This document shows positions 15,301 to 20,108 of a stretch of 20,108 bases of DNA, one piece after another (within the stretch, counting starts at the first letter, position 1; every line of letters starts with the position of its first letter). Where the stretch lies: positions 1-20,108 of the forward strand of contig CAKQBM010000015.1 in assembly GCA_934216185.1 (NCBI GenBank), given 5' to 3'. This stretch comes from an uncultured Streptococcus sp. Its GTDB lineage: Bacteria; Bacillota; Bacilli; Lactobacillales; Streptococcaceae. A program made the position numbers and the translations under genes. The notes beneath the pieces were generated by a model. It saw nothing but the letters and a program-made list of their open reading frames with translations. It was not told the DNA's origin and ran no database searches.

Positions 15301-16715
15301 AAGGCTGACAAGGGATGCCCGGGATTGATAAATTCATCAAATTCAGCAATGACATTCCCCTTGTACATCTTAGAAGCCGCAACCTGAATCAAGTCATTAT
15401 AGATGGCTGATAGACCCGTCGTTTCCACGTCAAAGACCACGTAGGTCGCTTCCGACAAGTCCATCTCCACTTCATTATAGACGATAGGGACACGGTCCTC
15501 CACGATATTGGCTTCCATACCATAGATCAGCTGGATTCCCGCTTTCTTAGCCGCCTTATAGCCATGTGGGAAGGATTGGACATTTCCATGGTCCGTGATA
15601 GCAACCGCCTTGTGTCCCCACTTAGCAGCTGTCGCAACGATTTCTTCAACCTCTGGTAGAGCATCCATAGTCGACATGTTAGTATGAGCGTGAAACTCAA
15701 CCCGGCGCTCACCTTCTGGCATCAAATCCTTCCGCTCATAGTGAACAACTTCCTGCACATCCTGCACATTCATAGTCAAATCGCGTGTGAAGTTATTCAT
15801 CTCCACATTTCCACGAACTCGGAGCCAAGAATTTTTCTTGATGAGGTCAAACTTCTGGGCCTCTTCCTCATTTTTAACCCACTTTTGCATAGAAAAACTT
15901 GAAGTGTAGTCCGTCATTTTAAAGTTGATTAAAACACGACCTGTTCTAGTCACTTTTTGCTCTACATCAAAAACAACCCCTTCAAAGACCAGACGATTTT
16001 CCTCCGTCGTGACTTCGATCATAGGAGTAATCTCCGCCTTGTCCAGCTTTGGTTTAGCTTCAGCTTTTTTGGCCTGAAAATCAAAGGCTGGTTTCTCTTC
16101 CTCTGGAGGAGGTGCCATCTGTTCCAGTTGTTCCATAGCACGGAGCGCTTCCTCATTGGCAGCTTGAACAATCTGCTCATTTTCAGCATGAAAGGCTTCT
16201 TCCTGCTCTTGAGTCAGCACATCATTTTTCTCTACTTGACAGTTGAAAGTTGGAAAGCCAAACTTTTCAAGTTGTTTGGCTAAATTAGGAAGGTGATTTT
16301 TCTTAAAGTGTTCCTTATTAATCGCCTCAGAGCCTTCAATAAAGAGCTGATTTCCCTCCACACGAACTTTCAAATTTTGATAAAGAGACTTAAAACCTTG
16401 ACTAGAACATGGTCCGTCAGAAAAAGCTTCTCTATAATAGGCTTGCAAGAGCTGATTTGAAAATTCTTGAGACCGAGCCTTGATTTCGAAAACAGCTTTA
16501 TTGCCTGTCTTAGAAAATTCCTCACTCAAACCTTTCTTTATTTCTAAAAAGATTTCAATCGGTAAAATATTAGAAAATACGAAATGAAACTCCCATACCT
16601 TACTAATTTTATGAAGCACAACTCGCTCAATATCGGCTTGTGCTAAAGCAGGAGCCTGTCTCATTTCAGCAGGTATCCCCAATTGATTCATCAAAATTTC
16701 AAAACTATTTGACAT
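12324..16715 (-). CDS. polC: DNA polymerase III alpha subunit, Gram-positive PolC type
   Basis: This 1463-residue replicative polymerase has built-in 3'-5' proofreading. Parts in order: an N-terminal region (1-225), an OB fold (about 230-325) and a PHP domain split by the exonuclease ([17 protein letters not shown]). The DEDD exonuclease begins at FDVETTG (Asp429, Glu431). A zinc-binding knuckle follows (CGQC...CPNCGH, about 930-960), then the polymerase core with the catalytic PDIDLNFSG (Asp980, Asp982), and the C-terminal beta-clamp motif QLSLF (1455-1459). The length is that of streptococcal PolC. The ribosome site GTGAGGAA precedes the ATG. A promoter with TGGTAAAAT lies at 16742-16750, below the fusA terminator. 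No defects are seen. Confidence 0.98.
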   Translation of the reverse strand: MSNSFEILMNQLGIPAEMRQAPALAQADIERVVLHKISKVWEFHFVFSNILPIEIFLEIKKGLSEEFSKTGNKAVFEIKARSQEFSNQLLQAYYREAFSDGPCSSQGFKSLYQNLKVRVEGNQLFIEGSEAINKEHFKKNHLPNLAKQLEKFGFPTFNCQVEKNDVLTQEQEEAFHAENEQIVQAANEEALRAMEQLEQMAPPPEEEKPAFDFQAKKAEAKPKLDKAEITPMIEVTTEENRLVFEGVVFDVEQKVTRTGRVLINFKMTDYTSSFSMQKWVKNEEEAQKFDLIKKNSWLRVRGNVEMNNFTRDLTMNVQDVQEVVHYERKDLMPEGERRVEFHAHTNMSTMDALPEVEEIVATAAKWGHKAVAITDHGNVQSFPHGYKAAKKAGIQLIYGMEANIVEDRVPIVYNEVEMDLSEATYVVFDVETTGLSAIYNDLIQVAASKMYKGNVIAEFDEFINPGHPLSAFTTELTGITDDHVKNAKPLEQVLQEFQEFCKDTVLVAHNATFDVGFMNANYERHGLPKISQPVIDTLEFARNLYPEYKRHGLGPLTKRFGVALEHHHMANYDAEATGRLLFIFIKEVAEKHGVTDLARLNIDLISPDSYKKARIKHATIYVKNQVGLKNIFKLVSLSNTKYFEGVPRIPRTVLDAHREGLILGSACSEGEVFDAVVSQGVDTAVEVAKYYDFIEVMPPAIYAPLIAKEQVKDMEELQTIIKNLIEVSDRLGKPVLATGNVHYIEPEEEIYREIIVRSLGQGAMINRTIGHGEHAQPAPLPKAHFRTTNEMLDEFAFLGEELARKLVIENTNALAEIFEPVEVVKGDLYTPFIDKAEETVAELTYKKAFEIYGNPLPDIVDLRIEKELTSILGNGFAVIYLASQMLVQRSNERGYLVGSRGSVGSSFVATMIGITEVNPLSPHYVCGQCQYSEFITDGSYGSGFDMPNKDCPNCGHKLSKNGQDIPFETFLGFDGDKVPDIDLNFSGEDQPSAHLDVRDIFGEEYAFRAGTVGTVAAKTAYGFVKGYERDYGKFYRDAEVERLAQGAAGVKRTTGQHPGGIVVIPNYMDVYDFTPVQYPADDVTAEWQTTHFNFHDIDENVLKLDVLGHDDPTMIRKLQDLSGIDPNEIPMDDEGVMALFSGTDVLGVTPEQIGTPTGMLGIPEFGTNFVRGMVDETHPTTFAELLQLSGLSHGTDVWLGNAQDLIKQGIADLSTVIGCRDDIMVYLMHAGLEPKMAFTIMERVRKGLWLKISEEERNGYIEAMKANKVPEWYIESCGKIKYMFPKAHAAAYVMMALRVAYFKVHHPIYYYCAYFSIRAKAFDIKTMGAGLDAIKRRMEEISEKRKNNEASNVEIDLYTTLEIVNEMWERGFKFGKLDLYRSDATEFLIDGDTLIPPFVAMDGLGENVAKQLVRAREEGEFLSKTELRKRGGLSSTLVEKMDEMGILGNMPEDNQLSLFDELF

Positions 16716-16741
16716 TCATATTCCTCACATTATTCTCCTAC

Positions 16742-16774
16742 TATTTTACCATATTTAGAGGTATTTTCTAAAGA
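16742..16774 (-). promoter_or_regulatory. polC promoter, extended -10
   Basis: On the minus strand, TGGTAAAAT (16742-16750) is an extended -10, preceded after an 18-base spacer by a weak -35 (TTTAGA). It lies between the fusA terminator and polC, 27 bases above the ATG. Confidence 0.5.
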
Positions 16775-16803
16775 CAAAAGGAAGCCACCAAGTGACTTCC
16801 TTC
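16775..16803 (-). terminator. fusA terminator
   Basis: On the minus strand an 11-bp stem (16792-16802 with 16778-16788, one G-U pair) with a 3-base loop is followed by TTTTGTCTTT. It lies 16 bases after the fusA stop. Confidence 0.88.
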
Positions 16804-16818
16804 TAGAGTGAGGACTGA

Positions 16819-18900
16819 TTAGTCTTCACCTTTGTTTTTCTTAATGATTTCTTCTTGTACTGACTTAGGTACATCTTCGTAGTGGTCAAATACCATCATG
16901 AATGTACCACGTCCTTGAGATGCAGAACGAAGAACTGTTGCGTAACCGAACATTTCAGCAAGTGGAACGTAAGCACGAACGATTTGGCTGTTACCGTGTG
17001 CTTCCATACCATCAACACGTCCACGACGAGCTGTAACGTGACCCATAACATCACCAAGGTTCTCTTCTGGAACAGTGATTGTTACAAGCATCATTGGCTC
17101 AAGGATAGCTGGTTGTGCTGATTTAGCAGCTTCTTTAAGGGCAAGTGAAGCCGCGATCTTGAAGGCAGTTTCAGATGAGTCGACATCGTGGTATGAACCA
17201 TCGTAAAGCTTAGCTTTAACGTCAACCATTGGGTAACCTGCAAGAACACCGTTAGCCATAGATTCTACCAAACCTTTTTCAACCGCTGGGATGAATTCAC
17301 GTGGAACCACACCACCGACGATTGCATTTTCAAACTCGAATCCTTTTCCTTCTTCGTTTGGAGTAAATTCAATCCATACATCACCGAATTGACCTTTACC
17401 ACCAGATTGACGTTTGAAGAATCCACGTGCTTGAGTAGAAGCGCGGAATGTTTCACGGTAAGATACTTGAGGAGCACCTACGTTCGCTTCAACTTTGAAC
17501 TCACGACGCATACGGTCAACAAGGACGTCAAGGTGAAGCTCACCCATACCTGAGATAACTGTTTCACCAGTTTCAACGTTTGTTTCAACGCGGAATGTTG
17601 GATCTTCTTCAGCCAATTTTTGAAGGGCGATACCCATCTTGTCTTGGTCAGCTTTAGATTTTGGCTCAACCATCAATTGGATAACTGGTTCTGGAACATT
17701 GATTGACTCAAGGATGATTTTAGCTTTTTCATCTGTCAATGAGTCACCAGTTGTAGTATCTTTCAAACCAACGGCAGCAGCGATATCACCTGAGTAAACA
17801 GTTTCAATTTCTTGACGGCTGTTAGCGTGCATTTGAAGGATACGTCCGATACGTTCACGTTTACCTTTAGAAGTGTTCAATACGTATGAACCTGATTGAA
17901 GAACACCTGAGTAAACACGGAAGAATGTCAAACGACCTACGAATGGGTCAGTCATGATCTTGAAGGCAAGAGCTGCAAATGGCTCTTCATCAGATGCTGG
18001 ACGAGTTTCTTCAGCATCTGTATCTGGGTTAATACCTTTGATTGCTGGGATGTCAAGTGGGCTTGGAAGGTAGTCAATAACCGCATCAAGCATCAATTGA
18101 ACACCTTTATTCTTGAAGGCAGAACCACACAATACTGGGAAGAATTCAACGTTGATAGTCGCTTTACGGATACCAGCTTTCAATTCTTCATTTGTGATTT
18201 CTTCACCTTCAAGGTATTTCATCATCAAATCTTCATCAGTTTCAGCAACTGCTTCAACCAATTTTTCACGGTATTCTTGAGCTTGGTCAAGGTATTCAGC
18301 TGGAATATCTTCTTCAAGAATATCTGTACCAAGGTCGTTGGTATAGATTTCAGCTTTCATCTTGATCAAGTCGATGATTCCACGGAAGTCATCTTCAGCA
18401 CCGATTGGCAATTGAATTGGGTGAGCGTTTGCTTGAAGACGGTCATGAAGTGTGCTTACTGAGTAAAGGAAGTCAGCACCGATTTTATCCATCTTGTTGG
18501 CAAATACGATACGTGGAACTCTGTATTCAGTTGCTTGACGCCAAACTGTTTCTGTTTGAGGTTCTACACCTGATTGAGAGTCAAGAACGGTAACCGCACC
18601 GTCCAATACACGAAGAGAACGTTGTACTTCAATCGTGAAGTCCACGTGTCCTGGTGTGTCGATGATGTTTACACGAGTGTCTTTCCATTGAGCTGTTGTT
18701 GCAGCAGATGTGATCGTGATCCCACGTTCTTGTTCTTGCTCCATCCAGTCCATTTGTGACGCACCTTCGTGAGTTTCACCGATTTTGTGAATCTTACCAG
18801 TGTAGTAAAGGATACGCTCAGTTGTAGTTGTTTTACCAGCATCGACGTGAGCCATGATACCGATATTACGAGTTTTTTCAAGTGAAAATTCGCGTGCCAT
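16819..18900 (-). CDS. fusA: Elongation factor G
   Basis: This 693-residue translational GTPase moves tRNAs and mRNA through the ribosome and, with RRF, recycles ribosomes. GTP-binding motifs are all present: AHVDAGKT at 17-24, DTPGHVD at 81-87 (His85) and NKMD at 135-138, with switch [10 protein letters not shown] at 59-67. Domains II-V follow at full length, ending in a KKNKGED tail. The ribosome site TAGGAGAAA lies ten bases above the ATG. It follows rpsL-rpsG as in the str operon, but a terminator and a separate promoter make it an independent unit. It is full-length throughout; fusidic acid or EF-G variants were not assessed. Confidence 0.98.
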   Translation of the reverse strand: MAREFSLEKTRNIGIMAHVDAGKTTTTERILYYTGKIHKIGETHEGASQMDWMEQEQERGITITSAATTAQWKDTRVNIIDTPGHVDFTIEVQRSLRVLDGAVTVLDSQSGVEPQTETVWRQATEYRVPRIVFANKMDKIGADFLYSVSTLHDRLQANAHPIQLPIGAEDDFRGIIDLIKMKAEIYTNDLGTDILEEDIPAEYLDQAQEYREKLVEAVAETDEDLMMKYLEGEEITNEELKAGIRKATINVEFFPVLCGSAFKNKGVQLMLDAVIDYLPSPLDIPAIKGINPDTDAEETRPASDEEPFAALAFKIMTDPFVGRLTFFRVYSGVLQSGSYVLNTSKGKRERIGRILQMHANSRQEIETVYSGDIAAAVGLKDTTTGDSLTDEKAKIILESINVPEPVIQLMVEPKSKADQDKMGIALQKLAEEDPTFRVETNVETGETVISGMGELHLDVLVDRMRREFKVEANVGAPQVSYRETFRASTQARGFFKRQSGGKGQFGDVWIEFTPNEEGKGFEFENAIVGGVVPREFIPAVEKGLVESMANGVLAGYPMVDVKAKLYDGSYHDVDSSETAFKIAASLALKEAAKSAQPAILEPMMLVTITVPEENLGDVMGHVTARRGRVDGMEAHGNSQIVRAYVPLAEMFGYATVLRSASQGRGTFMMVFDHYEDVPKSVQEEIIKKNKGED

Positions 18901-18939
18901 GAGGTTTGTTTCTCCTATTTATTTTTGATTTCTATTCTA

Positions 18940-18948
18940 TTATAACAC
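18940..18948 (-). promoter_or_regulatory. fusA promoter, extended -10
   Basis: The minus strand reads TGTTATAAT (TGnTATAAT) about 40 bases above the fusA ATG and just below the rpsLG terminator. No clear -35 is seen. Confidence 0.6.
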
Positions 18949-18953
18949 GATTT

Positions 18954-18985
18954 TAATAAAAACGGATAGGCAGGACCTACCCGTT
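18954..18985 (-). terminator. Terminator of the rpsL-rpsG transcript
   Basis: On the minus strand a 10-bp stem (18976-18985 with 18961-18970, one G-U pair) with a 5-base loop is followed by TTTTTATT. It ends the long rpsG 3' region before the fusA promoter. Confidence 0.85.
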
Positions 18986-19014
18986 CTCAATGTTTTCATG
19001 CTATTGTTGGTTTC

Positions 19015-19064
19015 AACTTGTAAATCTACAAGTTAAATTGAACTCGGGCTAAAGTTAATTAGCC
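19015..19064 (-). other. Two simple hairpins in the rpsG-fusA spacer
   Basis: A perfect 8-bp stem with a 4-base loop (19015-19034) and a perfect 6-bp stem with a 6-base loop (19047-19064) lie side by side. Neither has a U-run, so they are not terminators. They may shape or protect the 3' end of the ribosomal-protein mRNA. Confidence 0.55.
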
Positions 19065-19074
19065 GATTTGAGCC

Positions 19075-19166
19075 GGAACGGGATGCTGTGTGAAAAAGAT
19101 AAACTTCCTTGTATTCGTCGAATACTGCGTCAGTTTCCTATTTTCACCTTGCATCCTTACCGTTCC
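19075..19166 (-). ncRNA. Structured element 1 in the rpsG 3' region
   Basis: This 92-base nested hairpin has an outer stem GGAACGG/CCGTTCC, then GATGC/GCATC, GTGAAAA/TTTTCAC (19090-19096 with 19141-19147), a 4x4 internal loop (AGAT/CCTA on the plus strand), AAACT/AGTTT, and an apical GTATTC/GAATAC. It has the same plan as element 2 at 19193-19278. It is transcribed as the 3' part of rpsL-rpsG if read on the minus strand. It could be an RNA motif or a small dispersed repeat. Confidence 0.55.
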
Positions 19167-19192
19167 TAGCATCATGATATAGTTGAGCTCAA

Positions 19193-19278
19193 GCTAAAAG
19201 TCTGGAGAAAAAGATGAATCTCATTGGTTGCAATCGCAACCTGCTTCGATTCCCTATTTTCTCTGGGACTTTCTTAGC
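19193..19278 (-). ncRNA. Structured element 2 in the rpsG 3' region
   Basis: This 86-base nested hairpin has an outer GCTAA/TTAGC, then AAGTC/GACTT, GAGAAAA/TTTTCTC (19205-19211 with 19257-19263), the same 4x4 internal loop as element 1, GAATC/GATTC, and an apical GGTTGC/GCAACC. Stems differ in sequence from element 1 but stay paired, while the internal-loop bases are identical. It begins 16 bases after the rpsG stop in transcript direction. Confidence 0.55.
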
Positions 19279-19294
19279 GCTTTCGCATCCTATC

Positions 19295-19765
19295 TTACCA
19301 ACGGAAGTGTGCGAATGCACGGTTAGCTTCAGCCATACGGTGAGTGTCTTCACGTTTCTTAACAGCTGCACCAGTGTTGTTAGCTGCATCCAAGATTTCT
19401 TTTGCAAGACGGTCTTGCATTGTGTGTTCACCACGAAGACGAGCGATTGTTACCAACCAACGAAGTCCAAGTGTTGTACGACGTTCTGGACGAACTTCAA
19501 CTGGGACTTGGTAGTTAGAACCACCAACACGACGTGCACGTACTTCAAGTACAGGCATGATATTTTCCATAGCTGTTTCAAATACTTCAAGTGCATCGTT
19601 TCCAGTAGCTTCTTTGATTTGCTCAAAAGCACCGTAAACGATTGAAGCAGCTGTACCACGTTTACCATCAAGCATAACGCGGTTGATAAGACGAGTAACT
19701 AGTTGTGAATTGTAAAGCGGATCTGGCAATACGTCACGTTTTGGAGCTCTATTTTTACGACTCAT
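19295..19765 (-). CDS. rpsG: 30S ribosomal protein S7
   Basis: This 156-residue S7 binds the 3' major domain of 16S rRNA and nucleates assembly of the 30S head. The sequence is canonical from [20 protein letters not shown] to the HFRW end, with the conserved [15 protein letters not shown] and [17 protein letters not shown] blocks. It begins 19 bases after rpsL; the purine stretch AAGGAAAGGGGATAAAGAGAA supplies the ribosome site. It is followed by an unusually long structured spacer before fusA. Confidence 0.98.
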
Positions 19766-19784
19766 TTCTCTTTATCCCCTTTCC

Positions 19785-20108
19785 TTATGCTTTTGGACGT
19801 TTAGTACCGTATTTAGAACGGCCTTGTTTACGATCGTTAACACCTGCAGTATCAAGTGCACCACGGACGATATGGTAACGTACCCCTGGAAGGTCTTTTA
19901 CACGTCCACCACGAAGAAGCACCACGCTGTGCTCTTGCAAGTTGTGTCCGATACCTGGGATGTAGGCAGTAACTTCGATAAGGTTGCTCAAACGTACACG
20001 AGCGAATTTACGAAGGGCTGAGTTAGGTTTTTTAGGTGTCATTGTTCCAACACGAGTTGCAACACCACGTTTTTGTGGTGAAGAAACGTTTGTTTGAACT
20101 TTTTTATG
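19785..20108 (-). CDS. rpsL: 30S ribosomal protein S12, N-terminus outside the window
   Basis: S12 sits at the decoding centre. The frame is open to the window edge; 107 codons are visible, corresponding to about residues 31-137 of the 137-residue protein, so the true start lies beyond base 20108. An internal ATG at 20042 is not the start, because the upstream in-frame residues ([20 protein letters not shown]) are typical S12. Both lysines at the usual streptomycin-resistance sites are present (MTPKKPNSA and [12 protein letters not shown]), so no such substitution is seen there. It heads the rpsL-rpsG transcript. Confidence 0.98.
   Translation of the reverse strand, partial: HKKVQTNVSSPQKRGVATRVGTMTPKKPNSALRKFARVRLSNLIEVTAYIPGIGHNLQEHSVVLLRGGRVKDLPGVRYHIVRGALDTAGVNDRKQGRSKYGTKRPKA

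Noticed and set aside
18097..18462. A 121-codon plus-strand frame opposite fusA
   Set aside because: It is antisense to EF-G coding sequence, with no start signal and Phe-rich low-complexity content typical of a shadow frame.
19785..20042. ATG at 20042 as the start of rpsL
   Set aside because: Upstream in-frame codons to the window edge encode conserved S12 residues; it is Met53 of S12.
19785..20108. Streptomycin resistance in rpsL
   Set aside because: Both usual lysine positions are wild type in the visible part.

Overview
The window is chromosomal DNA from a mitis-group Streptococcus (S. pneumoniae, S. mitis, S. oralis or a close relative). The evidence is the gene order rpsL-rpsG-fusA-polC ... 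pepS ... rsuA-pepC against a convergent manLMN operon, near-canonical S12, S7 and EF-G proteins, a Gram-positive PolC, and a complete BOX repeat of the kind typical of pneumococcus. No tRNA, rRNA, insertion sequence, phage gene or CRISPR array was seen.

Layout. (1) Positions 1-2646, plus strand: the 3' part of the mannose-type PTS operon (IIAB partial, IIC, IID), ending in a strong hairpin terminator shared with the convergent pepC. Everything after this is on the minus strand, so biological order runs from high to low coordinates. (2) 20108-16819: rpsL (5' end outside the window), rpsG, a 394-base spacer holding two related complex hairpins, then fusA with its own promoter and terminator. 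(3) 16715-11715: polC, then a 173-residue protein that looks like a degenerate DnaA/Hda-type AAA+ domain without a working P-loop. (4) 11605-7436: a tight three-gene cassette made of an HTH-WYL regulator, a DUF262 protein and a DUF262-DUF1524 protein. It looks like a self-regulated modification-dependent nuclease or anti-phage system related in parts to GmrSD, SspE and BrxU, with a CapW/BrxR-like regulator. (5) 7346-6812: a RelB/DinJ-YafQ (RelE family) toxin-antitoxin pair whose -35 box lies inside the terminator of the DUF262 cassette. (6) 6791-5136: a 50-residue single-pass protein, aminopeptidase PepS, and a GlsB/YeaQ-type small membrane protein, all closely spaced. (7) 5122-4882: a BOX element with three B modules. 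(8) 4822-2654: rsuA, apparently leaderless, and pepC.

Co-operation. The outer blocks are housekeeping: sugar import, translation, replication, peptide breakdown and rRNA modification. Blocks 4 and 5 are the accessory part. They sit between polC and pepS, look more A+T-rich by eye than their neighbours, and combine a putative nuclease pair with its regulator and a toxin-antitoxin module, as in a small defence island. The most unusual items are the WYL/dual-DUF262 cassette, the DnaA-like pseudo-ATPase next to polC, and the tandem structured elements in the rpsG-fusA spacer.
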